Below are positions 18,518 to 27,842 of a DNA stretch of 52,765 bases, piece by piece. The number at the start of each line of letters is the position of its first letter. Within the stretch, counting starts at the first letter, position 1. The notes beneath the pieces are model-generated. The model saw nothing but the letters and a program-made list of their open reading frames with translations. It searched no databases and was not told the origin of the DNA. A program made the position numbers and the translations under genes. The stretch spans positions 1 through 52,765 of the forward strand of contig JAKUQS010000019.1 of the NCBI GenBank assembly GCA_022451485.1, read 5' to 3'. Source of the stretch: Gammaproteobacteria bacterium (GTDB lineage Bacteria > Pseudomonadota > Gammaproteobacteria > Arenicellales > UBA868).

Positions 18518-18763
18518 ATGCAGTGTGTGATCTATAAAGGTAAGCACAAACCAGGTGCTTACCTTTTTGTCGAGCGCGTCGATGATTTCTCTCGTGTGCC
18601 AACTACACTAATGCAGCTAATGGGGCCGATGGAGCTCGTGATGACACTAGATTTAGCATCTCGAGAATACTTAGCAGCCTGTGACCCGGTTGAGGTTCGC
18701 CAGCAACTGCTCGGAAATGGCTATTTTCTTCAATTACCACCCACCGACTACCCCACCTGCTAG
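18518..18763 (+). CDS. YcgL domain protein
   Basis: The 81-residue protein matches the small YcgL family: an N-terminal CVIYKG strand, YLFVERVDDFSRVP, and the final GYFLQLPP. The family is common in gammaproteobacteria and has a solved fold but no firm function that I can name. The nearest AAGGA is 17 bases before the ATG, further than normal. The ATG lies in a small hairpin (GCATC-CTTA-GATGC), and codons 7-17 form a terminator-like hairpin, so expression is probably controlled by RNA structure. Confidence 0.85.
   Translation: MQCVIYKGKHKPGAYLFVERVDDFSRVPTTLMQLMGPMELVMTLDLASREYLAACDPVEVRQQLLGNGYFLQLPPTDYPTC
18536..18568 (+). terminator. Terminator-shaped hairpin inside the ycgL frame
   Basis: A perfect 12-bp stem AAAGGTAAGCAC/GTGCTTACCTTT (18536-18547 and 18555-18566) with a 7-base loop ends in a run of five Ts (18564-18568). 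It is the best intrinsic-terminator shape I found in the window. It lies 68-100 bp after the gltA stop and begins 18 bases inside ycgL. It may end most gltA transcripts, with ycgL made from read-through or when ribosomes open the stem. Confidence 0.65.
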
Positions 18764-18775
18764 CAGTACGAGGCC

Positions 18776-19153
18776 ATGCTAACCAAACTTCTCTTCACCG
18801 CTATTGTCATCATTATTGTATTAGTGGTGTTCCGCACTCGACATCACAAGACAAAACCACCTACCCCAACCACCAACGATGAGTCACCTGGCATCGGCGT
18901 CTCTGCGCGCACTATCGCCTACACTCTGCTCATCGTGGTATTGGCCGTGTCAGCAGTCATCTTCACTCTCCACTGGTCGGAACAGCATCGTGTTATTGAT
19001 ATTCGCGTAACCAATGCGCAAGGTGAGGTCACTCTTTATCAGGCTCACAAGAAAACGATCCAAGGGCGACGCTTCATGACCCTGGAGGGTGTTACGGTCA
19101 ACATTGGTGATGGATTCCAGGTTGAAATGATCGAACAACTCGACTCACGCTAA
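18776..19153 (+). CDS. Small membrane protein, unassigned
   Basis: A 125-residue protein with two predicted membrane segments (about residues 4-19 and 46-65), separated by a basic, Pro/Thr-rich stretch. A soluble C-terminal domain of about 55 residues contains VTLYQAHKKTIQGRRF. I do not recognise a characterised family. It follows ycgL by 12 bp and probably belongs to the same transcript. It converges with xni, with four bases between the stops. Confidence 0.7.
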   Translation: MLTKLLFTAIVIIIVLVVFRTRHHKTKPPTPTTNDESPGIGVSARTIAYTLLIVVLAVSAVIFTLHWSEQHRVIDIRVTNAQGEVTLYQAHKKTIQGRRFMTLEGVTVNIGDGFQVEMIEQLDSR

Positions 19154-19157
19154 CACA

Positions 19158-19943
19158 TCATTCATTGCCAACACGATGCGGATCGAATCGAAAGGCTTTC
19201 AAATTCGTATCAAGCGACACATCTCGCCTAAGGGTCACTAACCTTGCAGCAAGCCGTGCATCAGCGGCACCACTTCGTACTTTGGCGCCAAGGCGACCGC
19301 CAATCGTATCACCGGCACCCAACACACTCTCAAGATTGCCATAATCGGTCAACAATTTGACTGCGGTGCGCATGCCAATCGAGTAAACCCCTCGAATTCC
19401 CAAAGAACTATCGCCAGCAAGTGCGAAAAGGTCTACCAACTGTTCGGGCTCCACCCCGAATCGTTGCTTAACCCACGCCCGATCGTGTTCACGATCGGCA
19501 AAATGATCGTAAACACGTGTCTTTGGACCCAGTAACTGGCAGAAACTTTTATCGGTCGAGAGAATAGTCACAGCACTCCCGGCCTTGGCAAGACGATCAG
19601 CGACGCTGGCGATGATGTCATCGGCTTCAAAGGCCGTGATTTCTACACTAGCGACTCCCAGCTCGGCGAAACGTTCGATCACCCGCGGCAACAATAAGCG
19701 CAGATCTTCCGGCATAGGTTTTCGCAGTTTCTTGTAATCCGAGAATAGATCGCGGCGCCAACTGTGGCCTTCGCCATCGAGTGCGCACAGGGCGTGGCTT
19801 GGCTGGTGACGACGAAGGGCTCGGCGTAAGGAGGCTACGGAGGCATTCAACACGGCATCGGCGTGTTGGGTCTCGTCCTCACCCGGCACCCCCGCGTGCA
19901 CCCTGCGTATAAGATTCAGTCCATCTATCAAAAGAGCATGCAT
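19158..19943 (-). CDS. xni: Flap endonuclease Xni (ExoIX-like)
   Basis: The 261-residue protein resembles the 5'-nuclease domain of DNA polymerase I as a separate protein. N-terminal LLIDGLNLIRRVHAG, CALDGEGHSWRRDLFSDYK, and the Asp-rich AFEADDIIASVADR metal site are visible. The H3TH region contains FALAGDSSLGIRGVYSIGMRTAVKLL. It is expected to act on flap structures in DNA repair or Okazaki fragment processing. It follows hslU by about 50 bp on the same strand. Confidence 0.88.
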   Translation of the reverse strand: MHALLIDGLNLIRRVHAGVPGEDETQHADAVLNASVASLRRALRRHQPSHALCALDGEGHSWRRDLFSDYKKLRKPMPEDLRLLLPRVIERFAELGVASVEITAFEADDIIASVADRLAKAGSAVTILSTDKSFCQLLGPKTRVYDHFADREHDRAWVKQRFGVEPEQLVDLFALAGDSSLGIRGVYSIGMRTAVKLLTDYGNLESVLGAGDTIGGRLGAKVRSGAADARLAARLVTLRRDVSLDTNLKAFRFDPHRVGNE

Positions 19944-19993
19944 CTGGCTTAACCTCTATTGAGAGAGGCTACATCAGTATACGCTCACCAGGG

Positions 19994-21340
19994 TCAGAGA
20001 ATATAGCGAGTTAAATCTTCGTCACCGACGAGGTCAATAAGGTGCTTGTCGACGTACTCGCCATCAACAGCAATAGTCACACCCGATCGATCAGCTGCAT
20101 CAAACGAAATCGTCTCCAGCAACCGCTCCATAACCGTGTGCAAGCGCCTGGCACCGATATTTTCGGTCGATTCATTGACTTGCCACGCCACCTCGGCCAC
20201 CCGAGCGACACCATCTGCGCGGAAATCCAGAGTGACTCCCTCCGTCGCCATTAGGGCGGAGTACTGCTCCGCCAGTGACGCATCAGGCTCAGTCAAAATC
20301 CGGACAAAATCGACCGCAGTCAACGCGTCGAGCTCAACACGAATTGGCAAGCGCCCCTGCAACTCAGGGACGAGATCGGAAGGCTTACACATCTGAAAGG
20401 CACCAGAAGCAATAAAAAGAATATGATCCGTCCGCAGCATGCCGTAACGAGTACTGACGTTGCAGCCTTCAACTAAGGGCAAGAGATCACGCTGCACACC
20501 CTCCCGAGAAACATCGCTACCCTGATGATCAGCACGACCCACAATTTTGTCGAGTTCATCGAGAAAAACAATACCGTCCTGCTCGACTCTCCGCACCGCC
20601 TCGTGTTTAAGATCTTCCTCGTTGATTAAATTACTGGCCTCTTCCTCCACCAGCATTTTCATTGCATCGACCACTGTCAACGTTCGATGCTGCTTCTTGT
20701 CACCACCAAGATTCTGAAACATGCTTTGCAATTGGCCGGTCATTTCCTCCATGCCCGGCGGACCCATGATTTCAACACCCACGGTTGGGCTCGTAACTTC
20801 GATCTCGATTTCTTTGTCATCGAGTTTGCCTTCGCGCAAAAGTTTCCTAAATCGCTGCCGTGCTGCACCATCGTTGTCAGGTGCGACAGTGACCGTACCG
20901 TTATCCGAGCCCGAGCTGCGCGCCGGTGGCAGCAACGCATCTAGAATTCGTTCCTCAGCCACATCCTCAGCCCGGGTGCGGACTCGGTCGATCGCTTCGT
21001 CTCGACTCATCTTGACCGCCATTTCAACCAGATCGCGAATGATCGAGTCGACTTCGCGCCCCACATAGCCGACCTCTGTAAACTTGGTTGCCTCTACTTT
21101 GATAAAAGGCGCCCGGGCCAATCGAGCAAGACGCCGGGCAATTTCCGTTTTACCGACGCCGGTTGGACCAATCATCAGGATGTTCTTGGGCGTGATCTCG
21201 CTGCGTAAAGACTCGTCCTCGACTTGTGCCCGACGCCAGCGGTTACGCAATGCAATGGCTACCGCACGTTTGGCAGCAGCCTGGCCAATGATGTGCTTAT
21301 CCAGCTCCTGAACAATCTCCCGTGGAGTCATACCTGACAT
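19994..21340 (-). CDS. hslU: HslU, ATPase subunit of the HslUV protease
   Basis: HslU is the hexameric AAA+ unfoldase that feeds HslV. With the ATG at 21340 the protein has about 448 residues and begins [10 protein letters not shown], close to the E. coli start. Walker A is GPTGVGKTE, followed by the pore-loop region EVGYVGRE, the I domain, Walker [11 protein letters not shown], and the C-terminal tail ending DLTRYIL that docks in HslV. The frame is open ten codons further upstream, but that would overlap hslV. GAGAG precedes the chosen start. Confidence 0.97.
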   Translation of the reverse strand: MSGMTPREIVQELDKHIIGQAAAKRAVAIALRNRWRRAQVEDESLRSEITPKNILMIGPTGVGKTEIARRLARLARAPFIKVEATKFTEVGYVGREVDSIIRDLVEMAVKMSRDEAIDRVRTRAEDVAEERILDALLPPARSSGSDNGTVTVAPDNDGAARQRFRKLLREGKLDDKEIEIEVTSPTVGVEIMGPPGMEEMTGQLQSMFQNLGGDKKQHRTLTVVDAMKMLVEEEASNLINEEDLKHEAVRRVEQDGIVFLDELDKIVGRADHQGSDVSREGVQRDLLPLVEGCNVSTRYGMLRTDHILFIASGAFQMCKPSDLVPELQGRLPIRVELDALTAVDFVRILTEPDASLAEQYSALMATEGVTLDFRADGVARVAEVAWQVNESTENIGARRLHTVMERLLETISFDAADRSGVTIAVDGEYVDKHLIDLVGDEDLTRYIL

Positions 21341-21350
21341 AAAAATTCTC

Positions 21351-21896
21351 TCAACCTTGCAACTCTTCAAGTGTTAATTGGTCATTGGTGTAAATACAAA
21401 TATCTGCTGCGATCAACAGCGATTTTTCTACAATCATGTGAGCATCGAGTTCGGTTTCTTCTAACAAAGCGCGAGCAGCCGCTTTTGCATAAGCGCTACC
21501 GGAGCCAATAGCCATAATCCCCTGTTCAGGTTCAATCACGTCTCCTGTTCCAGAAATAATCAGTGAAGTGGAGGAATCCGCAACGGCCAGCATCGCTTCT
21601 AAACGTCGCAGCATACGATCAGTACGCCAATCTTTGGCTAGCTCCACCGCTGAGCGCAGCAGATTCCCCTGGTGCTTCTGCAACTTACCCTCGAATCGTT
21701 CAAATAAAGTGAATGCATCGGCTGTGCCACCAGCAAAACCAGCCAGCACCTGTCCGTCGTGCAAACGCCGAACCTTTCTTGCATTGCCTTTCATCCTCGT
21801 ATCACCGAGCGTGACTTGACCATCCCCACCAATCACTACCCTATCGCCACGACGAACGGATAGCACTGTGGTACCACGCAAAGGATTCTCATTCAT
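21351..21896 (-). CDS. hslV: HslV, peptidase subunit of the HslUV protease
   Basis: HslV is the threonine peptidase of the HslUV complex. The 181-residue precursor carries an eight-residue leader (MNENPLRG) before TTVLSVRRG, so the catalytic Thr is exposed by cleavage after Gly rather than by simple Met removal as in E. coli. Such short leaders occur in other proteobacteria. GDGQVTLG and the GSGSAYA motif are conserved. AGAGGTGG lies upstream of the ATG. The gene precedes hslU by ten bases in the same operon. Confidence 0.97.
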   Translation of the reverse strand: MNENPLRGTTVLSVRRGDRVVIGGDGQVTLGDTRMKGNARKVRRLHDGQVLAGFAGGTADAFTLFERFEGKLQKHQGNLLRSAVELAKDWRTDRMLRRLEAMLAVADSSTSLIISGTGDVIEPEQGIMAIGSGSAYAKAAARALLEETELDAHMIVEKSLLIAADICIYTNDQLTLEELQG

Positions 21897-21931
21897 TCCC
21901 GACCACCTCTGATTAAACGTGACAAACCTGC

Positions 21932-22342
21932 CTACTCCACTAGGCGCAAGTGCGCACCCCCATCCCGTTTAGTTGGTGTCGGCGATTTGTCATCTTCACC
22001 TGTGCTTTTAACACTGGTTTCTTCGTGAAAGAAGATTCCTTGAGAATTCTCTTTCGCAAAGATTGCCAATACTGCATCCACCGGCACCACCACAGCCTGT
22101 GACAGTCCTCCAAATCGAGCGCTGAAAGTGATCAAATCATTACCCATCTCCAGATCGACAACGGCTCGATCGTGCACATTGAGCACAATCCGACCACTTT
22201 CTACCGAAGCGACTGGCACCACGACCTCTGCCACGGTGGCGTCTACGAGTAACTGTGGCGTGAAGCCACTGTCCTGCGCCCACTGCCACATCGCACGGAT
22301 GAGGTATGGACGAGTAGATATATGAGTAGTGCTCGACACCAC
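21932..22342 (-). CDS. sspB: ClpXP specificity-enhancing factor SspB
   Basis: SspB tethers ssrA-tagged and other substrates to ClpXP. The 136-residue protein has the substrate-binding domain ([11 protein letters not shown] near the start, [12 protein letters not shown], then [13 protein letters not shown]) and a flexible tail. The tail ends in GGAHLRLVE, the short ClpX-docking peptide expected at the C-terminus. It follows sspA by 8 bp, the classical order. Confidence 0.95.
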   Translation of the reverse strand: MVSSTTHISTRPYLIRAMWQWAQDSGFTPQLLVDATVAEVVVPVASVESGRIVLNVHDRAVVDLEMGNDLITFSARFGGLSQAVVVPVDAVLAIFAKENSQGIFFHEETSVKSTGEDDKSPTPTKRDGGAHLRLVE

Positions 22343-22350
22343 CGAAGCAA

Positions 22351-22944
22351 TCAGGTGTGCATTTCCCGCTCAAGCGAATTGAGACTAGCCTGAAAAGTCG
22401 ATCGCTCAAACAGTCGTGCGCTGTAGTCCATAACGGCTTGGCCCTGGCGCGGCAACGTCACATCCATGACTGATAAACGCCATAGCAACGGAGCCAAATA
22501 ACAATCCACCAAACTGAACTCATTACCCATTGCGTAGCGTTGTGTAAGAAAGATCGGCGACATTGCGAGCAATCCATCCCATAAAGATTTCTTGAGTTTC
22601 TTGTCCAGGGGCTTACCTTCATCAAGTAAACGCTTTACTTCGCTCAACCAATCACGTTGCAAGCGTGCTATCAGCAGTCTTGCGCGGCCGCGGCCAATTG
22701 GATCAAGCGGCATCAGCGGCGGATGTGGCAAACGTTCGTCAAGAAACTCAGTGATCACATTGTCCCCATAAAGCACCAATTCCCTATCAATCAGTGTTGG
22801 TGATTCACCGTAAGGATTGAGTTCTGTCAGATCAAACTCCGGGTCGGCCGCCGGATTCAGCACATCACAATCAACATCTTTCTCCTTCAAAACAATGCGA
22901 CAGGCATGGCCGTAAATACAGTTGGATCCGGCATAAAGTTTCAT
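22351..22944 (-). CDS. sspA: Stringent starvation protein A (GST fold)
   Basis: SspA is a glutathione-S-transferase-fold protein that binds RNA polymerase under starvation in E. coli. The 197-residue protein has the thioredoxin-like N-terminal half (LNPYGESPTLIDRELVLY) and helical C-terminal half with a SLVDCYLAPLLWRL segment. As in other SspA proteins there is no obvious catalytic Ser/Tyr/Cys for glutathione chemistry. It lies 87 bp after petC and directly before sspB. Confidence 0.93.
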   Translation of the reverse strand: MKLYAGSNCIYGHACRIVLKEKDVDCDVLNPAADPEFDLTELNPYGESPTLIDRELVLYGDNVITEFLDERLPHPPLMPLDPIGRGRARLLIARLQRDWLSEVKRLLDEGKPLDKKLKKSLWDGLLAMSPIFLTQRYAMGNEFSLVDCYLAPLLWRLSVMDVTLPRQGQAVMDYSARLFERSTFQASLNSLEREMHT

Positions 22945-23031
22945 TGTAGTGCTAAGATCGGCGGTGAAAGTCTAAAGCCGCAAGGACGGCTGAGATTGAG
23001 TTCAAATCAAATCGCTGAGTCGAATGCGTGC

Positions 23032-23760
23032 TCAATGTACATCGCGCCAGTACTCTTTCTTCAAGAGATAGGCGAGCACGATGAACACACCCATAAAAAG
23101 CATCACCCAGAAACCGATTTCGTATCGAACTAGCTTCGCCGGTTCCGCCAAATACACCATAAAATTGGTCAAATCGCGAATCGCGGCATCGTATTCACTG
23201 CCGGTCATGGTGCCGGGCACGACCGATTGGTAACGCACGCTACTGACATCGGCAACCCCATCTCCTTCAAATGTTGCCGAACGTACACCCTGCCATTGGT
23301 ACAACACGTGTGGCATTGCAACATTAGTGAAAAGTGCGTTGTTCCACCCGGTCGTGGTCGACTCATCTGCGTAGAAACTTCGCAGGTATGTGTAAATCCA
23401 ATCTGCTCCCCGTGATCGCGCCGTCAACGATAGGTCAGGCGGCACCACACCAAACCATGCCTTGGCACCAACGTCTGGCATCGCCGTTATCATCAGATCG
23501 CCTGGCTTGTCAGAAGCGAACATCATCTCTTCGCGCAATAACGCTTCGCTGATACCAAGATCTGTGGCCATCCGTTCGTAGCGCATGAACGATGCGTTGT
23601 GGCAAGACAGGCAATAATTAACGAAGGTCCGGGCACCACGTTGTAGTGACGGCTGATCCGTTACATCGATATAGACTTTATCGAGATTCCCAGCACCACC
23701 GGCGGCCGACACAACGAATGGTATTAACAGCATCAGTGCTGACACGATACATTTCTTCAT
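23032..23760 (-). CDS. petC: Cytochrome c1
   Basis: Cytochrome c1 is the haem-c subunit of the bc1 complex and passes electrons from the Rieske protein to cytochrome c. The 242-residue precursor has a signal peptide (about residues 1-19) and the covalent haem site CLSCH near residue 50. The likely axial Met is in the VAMPHVLYQWQG segment, and a single C-terminal anchor precedes the final KKEYWRDVH. Its ATG overlaps the petB stop by 4 bp. Confidence 0.97.
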   Translation of the reverse strand: MKKCIVSALMLLIPFVVSAAGGAGNLDKVYIDVTDQPSLQRGARTFVNYCLSCHNASFMRYERMATDLGISEALLREEMMFASDKPGDLMITAMPDVGAKAWFGVVPPDLSLTARSRGADWIYTYLRSFYADESTTTGWNNALFTNVAMPHVLYQWQGVRSATFEGDGVADVSSVRYQSVVPGTMTGSEYDAAIRDLTNFMVYLAEPAKLVRYEIGFWVMLFMGVFIVLAYLLKKEYWRDVH

Positions 23761-25010
23761 TGGCCGGTCACCCTGTCAGGCTCGGGTTTAGTCCTATCCA
23801 TACGCGTATAAATCGGCATCAATAGGAAAAAAGCGAAGTAAACGACCAATCCAATCTGCGACCAGGTGACATTTTTTAATAAGACCAAATCGACGTGTGA
23901 TGGATTGCGAGTCCCAAGGTACCCCAGCATGACAAAGGTAACAACAAAAAGTGTCAGCGCGGTCTTATACATCCAGCCTCGGTAGCGAATGGAACGAACC
24001 GGTGATCGGTCCAGCCAAGGAAGAAAAAACAACACAACAATAGCAGCCCCCATTGCCAATACGCCCCATAACTTAGCCCCGCCGGGTAACCACTCGAAAG
24101 TAACGGCGCGCAAAATCGAGTAGTACGGTGTCAGATACCACAACGGCACAATATCCGGTGGTGTCTGCAAAACATCAGCAGGCGCAAAGTTGTCCTTCTC
24201 GAGAAACCAGCCACCCAATTCTGGAACGAAAAAAACAACTGCTAATAGCGCGGTCATCATGACCGCGACCCCAAGATTGTCTTTGACTGTGTAGTAAGGA
24301 TGAAAAGCAATTCCGTCGAGTGGTTTGCCGCTTGCATCCTTATTCTTCTTTATATCAATGCCATCGGGATTGTTTCCACCCACCTTGTGTAACGCAACGA
24401 TATGCAGGTAAACCAGTAGCGACAACAACAACGGTACAAGGATCACATGAAAAGCAAAAAACCGATTCAAGGTGGCGTCAGAAACGACAAAATCACCGCG
24501 AATCCACTCTGACAGCCCCGGACCAATGCCGGGCACGGCACCAAACAACGAAATGATGACTTGAGCGCCCCAATACGACATGTTGCCCCACGGCAGAAGG
24601 TAGCCGAAAAAAGCCTCGGCCATTAACGTCACATAGAGCAGCATGCCAAGCAACCAAATCAACTCCCTCGGCGAGCGATGTGATCCGTAAAGTAGTCCAC
24701 GAAACATGTGCAGATAGACCACAATAAAAAGCACCGACGCACCAACTGAGTGCAGGTAGCGAATAAACCAACCACCCGGCACATCACGCATAATGTATTC
24801 AACAGATGCGAAAGCGAGGGACGAGTCAGGCTTGTAATGCATGGTTAGGAAGATCCCCGTGAGGATCTGCAGCACCATGACGACCATTGCAAGCGAGCCA
24901 AAGAAATACCAGAAATTAAGGTTTTTCGGCGCGTAGTACTTGGAAACGTGTTCTTCCCATACTTTGGTAGCAGGAAAACGTTCGTCGACCCAGGTCATAA
25001 ACTTCGACAT
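23757..25010 (-). CDS. petB: Cytochrome b of the bc1 complex
   Basis: This membrane subunit carries two b haems and the quinone sites. It has 417 residues and eight predicted membrane segments. The paired haem-ligand histidines lie in helices B (RYLHSVGAS ... VYLHMFRG) and D (FAFHVILVP ... VYLHIVALHKVG). The ef-loop motif is PLWY (24135-24146) instead of the mitochondrial PEWY. Loss of that Glu is, as I recall, common in beta/gammaproteobacteria. The ATG shares one base with the petA stop, and petC follows with a 4-bp overlap. Confidence 0.97.
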   Translation of the reverse strand: MSKFMTWVDERFPATKVWEEHVSKYYAPKNLNFWYFFGSLAMVVMVLQILTGIFLTMHYKPDSSLAFASVEYIMRDVPGGWFIRYLHSVGASVLFIVVYLHMFRGLLYGSHRSPRELIWLLGMLLYVTLMAEAFFGYLLPWGNMSYWGAQVIISLFGAVPGIGPGLSEWIRGDFVVSDATLNRFFAFHVILVPLLLSLLVYLHIVALHKVGGNNPDGIDIKKNKDASGKPLDGIAFHPYYTVKDNLGVAVMMTALLAVVFFVPELGGWFLEKDNFAPADVLQTPPDIVPLWYLTPYYSILRAVTFEWLPGGAKLWGVLAMGAAIVVLFFLPWLDRSPVRSIRYRGWMYKTALTLFVVTFVMLGYLGTRNPSHVDLVLLKNVTWSQIGLVVYFAFFLLMPIYTRMDRTKPEPDRVTGQ

Positions 25011-25621
25011 CAGGCATTTTCCTCCGAATCGAGGCCAATCAAAATTCGATTGGCAGTGACGAACGAGTGCGGCGGCACCTCAAGATTGGTGGGTGCAGGC
25101 ACGTTCTTAAACACTCGCCCCGCGAGATCAAAGCGTGAACCGTGGCACGGACAGAAAAACCCGCCCCGCCAATCAGCACTGACGCCTGACGCGGCTCCCC
25201 GTTCAAATTTCTTGGTGGGTGCACACCCGAGATGAGTACACACTCCGAGCAATACCAAAATTTCGGGTCGAATGGAGCGATGATCATTGGCCGCGTAGGC
25301 CGGCTGCTGTTCGACAGTCGAGTCTGGGTCGGACAACTGATCCCGGACCTCGGTCAGATCCGCCAGCATCTTTTCCGATCGACGCACAATCCACACGGGT
25401 TTGCCACGCCATTCAACCACGATCATTCGACCTTCGCGTAATTCGCTGATGTCCACCTCTACTGGCGCTCCTGCGGCACGTGAACGCGCGCTTGGGGTCA
25501 TGCTTGCGACCAATGGCACCATCATCCCGCCGGCACCCGCCATACCGACAGCCGACGTTAGTGCAGTTAAAAATTGACGCCGCCGGTTCGGTTGCGAGTC
25601 TTCCGTCTTATCCTCTGCCAT
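25010..25621 (-). CDS. petA: Rieske iron-sulfur subunit of the bc1 complex
   Basis: The 203-residue protein holds the 2Fe-2S cluster that oxidises ubiquinol. A twin-arginine motif (RRRQFL at about residues 13-18) precedes an uncleaved hydrophobic anchor, as expected for Tat export. Cluster ligands are in CTHLGC and CPCHGS, and the Cys pair between them allows the usual disulfide. It is the first gene of petABC and is preceded by a likely extended -10 promoter and a dyad. Confidence 0.97.
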   Translation of the reverse strand: MAEDKTEDSQPNRRRQFLTALTSAVGMAGAGGMMVPLVASMTPSARSRAAGAPVEVDISELREGRMIVVEWRGKPVWIVRRSEKMLADLTEVRDQLSDPDSTVEQQPAYAANDHRSIRPEILVLLGVCTHLGCAPTKKFERGAASGVSADWRGGFFCPCHGSRFDLAGRVFKNVPAPTNLEVPPHSFVTANRILIGLDSEENA

Positions 25622-25714
25622 GTTATTTCCCCGCTATACTGGTGGAGAATCACGAGACTGCCTGATTCGGGCTGCACCAGATACTTTTTCATGCCCAACT
25701 CTTTAAAGGGCGAA

Positions 25715-25723
25715 AGTATAGCA
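25715..25723 (-). promoter_or_regulatory. Predicted extended -10 promoter of petABC
   Basis: On the minus strand the sequence TGCTATACT (25723-25715) is an extended -10 element, with TATACT matching five of six consensus bases. No good -35 is seen 16-18 bases upstream, as is usual for extended -10 promoters. Initiation near 25708 would give a leader of about 87 bases. It may serve the whole petABC-sspAB run. Confidence 0.45.
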
Positions 25724-25728
25724 AAGCG

Positions 25729-25750
25729 CTTAGGAGCGTCTGTCCCTAAG
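25729..25750. promoter_or_regulatory. Inverted repeat over the petA -35 region
   Basis: CTTAGG (25729-25734) and CCTAAG (25745-25750) form a perfect dyad with ten bases between. It covers the position where a -35 box would lie, so a regulator bound here could control petABC. It also lies just after the opdA stop (25767) and could instead act as a weak hairpin at the end of opdA. Confidence 0.4.
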
Positions 25751-25766
25751 ACCTCGCCAATCTACC

Positions 25767-27806
25767 TCAGGCAAGACCTGACTGATGCAATAAAGCATCG
25801 ATTCCAGGTGCGCGGCCGCGAAAAGCGGCAAAAAGATCTAGCGGCGACTCTACACCACCTTTTTCTAGCACCTCGCTCAAAAAGGCTTGCCCAGTCGCCG
25901 AATCAAATATTCCACTTTCCTCAAAGGCACCGAAAGCATCTGCTGACAGTACCTCTGCCCACAGGTAACTGTAATAGCCCGCCGCATACCCACCAGCAAA
26001 GATATGCGAGAACGCGTGCTGAAATCGATTGTAAGTCGGTGACTCAGCCACCGAAAGACTTGCCCGCACATCATCCAGCACGTGCTGAATGGTCTGCTCT
26101 CCATCGGGATCAAAGCGACTGTGGAGGTGCAGGTCGAAGATCGAAAACTCAAGTTGGCGCAGCATGGCTCGTGCTGACTGGAAGCACCGTGCGGCAGACA
26201 AACGTTTAAAAAGGTCGCCAGGTAACGGATCACCCGACTCGTGGTGCGCCGCTATTAAATCAAGTGCTTCGCGCTGCCAGCACCAGTTTTCAAGAAACTG
26301 GCTAGGCAATTCCACTGCATCCCACGGCACGCCATTAATCCCGGCGACGGCAGGTTCGTCGACTTGAGTCAACAGGTGATGCAATCCATGTCCAAACTCG
26401 TGAAAAAGAGTCAACACCTCTTCGTGGGTCAATAAGGTCGGCTGATCGTCCACTGGCGGCGTGAAGTTACACACCAGAAATGCCACAGGTATTTGTACAC
26501 CCCCGTCAGCCAAACGACGTCGATCAATCGCATCTGCCATCCAAGCGCCACTCCGCTTATTGGCTCGCGCGAAAAGATCAAGGTAAAAAGAGCCCCGCTG
26601 CGCCCCGGTCACATCCAGAATATCGTAAAAGGTAACCGACTCATGCCACAACTGTGGCGATGCAACGGGTTCAACTCGAATAGAAAACAGCCGGTGGACA
26701 ACCTCAAACAGGCCCTTGAGTACTCGCGGCAAGGGAAAGTAGGGACGCAGCGTTTCCTGGCTTAAAGCGAAATGCACTTCACGCAACCGTTCGGCATAAA
26801 AAGCGAGATCCCATGCTTGAAGATCACACACATCATCAGTTTCTTCGGCGAAAATGACCAATGCTTGCAGTTCGTCCTCGGCGTGACCCCGCGCACGCGC
26901 GACGAGATCAGACAGAAACTGGTCAACCTCTGCAACAGAAGTTGCCATCCGCGTTTCCATCGCGTACTCAGCAAAGTTGTCATAACCCAGCAACGATGCC
27001 ATCTGCCGGCGCAGCCTTAAGATGTTTACCATCACCTCACTGTTATCCCACCGCCCCTCACCTGGCCCCATCTCGCTAGCGCGCGTAACGTACGCGTGAT
27101 ACATCCGCTCTCTGAGGGACCGATTCTTGGCAAACTTCATGAAGGGCACATAGGACGGCGCCTTGAGAGTAAATCGCCAACCACCCTGGCCCGCCTCTCG
27201 CGCCGTTGCCGCGGCCATCTCGCAGACTGAGGTCGGCACCCCAGCAAGATCCGACGCATCAACAACGTCCAAATGCCAATCATCGGTGGCATCGAGCACG
27301 TTTTGCTCAAAGCGATTCTCGAGCAGCGCGAGCTCTTCGGCCAGTACAGCAAATTTTGCCCGACTCGATTCGTCCAGTTCCACCCCGGAGAGACGAAAAT
27401 CACGCAGCGCATTAGAGATGACACGCCGCCGTGCCGTACCAGCACCCTCGCCTGTCTCCTGCAAGCGCTGAAAGCCCTTAAACAAGGCCTGGTTCTGACC
27501 CATTTCGGTCTCATAGGCGCTAACTTTGGCTAGACAGGCCTCGTAGGCTTGGCGTAATGCATCAGAATCGACCACGGCGTTCAAATGCGACACCGGCGAC
27601 CACACCCGTTGCAATCGTTCATCAAGATCCTCTAGCGGCCTTGCAAAACTAGTCCAGTCCGCACTATCCGCATGGGATTCGAGTGCGCTGATCTGCTCGC
27701 GGTTTGTGGCCAGCACCTCGTCGAGTGCCGGCTCAACATGATGAGCCTCGATCTCCTCGAAACGTGGCAGGCCAGAAAGATCTAACAGCGGATTAACATA
27801 CTTCAT
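25767..27806 (-). CDS. prlC: Oligopeptidase A (M3 metallopeptidase)
   Basis: This cytosolic zinc oligopeptidase (OpdA/PrlC) degrades signal-peptide fragments and other short peptides. The 679-residue length is normal. The zinc site HEFGH lies near residue 470 in LTLFHEFGHGLHHLL, with the third ligand Glu in the following ELPSQFLENW segment. The N-terminal LDLSGLPRFEEI start is typical. It is divergent from gor. The gene is named opdA in some genomes. Confidence 0.96.
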   Translation of the reverse strand: MKYVNPLLDLSGLPRFEEIEAHHVEPALDEVLATNREQISALESHADSADWTSFARPLEDLDERLQRVWSPVSHLNAVVDSDALRQAYEACLAKVSAYETEMGQNQALFKGFQRLQETGEGAGTARRRVISNALRDFRLSGVELDESSRAKFAVLAEELALLENRFEQNVLDATDDWHLDVVDASDLAGVPTSVCEMAAATAREAGQGGWRFTLKAPSYVPFMKFAKNRSLRERMYHAYVTRASEMGPGEGRWDNSEVMVNILRLRRQMASLLGYDNFAEYAMETRMATSVAEVDQFLSDLVARARGHAEDELQALVIFAEETDDVCDLQAWDLAFYAERLREVHFALSQETLRPYFPLPRVLKGLFEVVHRLFSIRVEPVASPQLWHESVTFYDILDVTGAQRGSFYLDLFARANKRSGAWMADAIDRRRLADGGVQIPVAFLVCNFTPPVDDQPTLLTHEEVLTLFHEFGHGLHHLLTQVDEPAVAGINGVPWDAVELPSQFLENWCWQREALDLIAAHHESGDPLPGDLFKRLSAARCFQSARAMLRQLEFSIFDLHLHSRFDPDGEQTIQHVLDDVRASLSVAESPTYNRFQHAFSHIFAGGYAAGYYSYLWAEVLSADAFGAFEESGIFDSATGQAFLSEVLEKGGVESPLDLFAAFRGRAPGIDALLHQSGLA

Positions 27807-27842
27807 CGGTCGGGTTCCAATACTTGACGTACCGTAGCAAGG

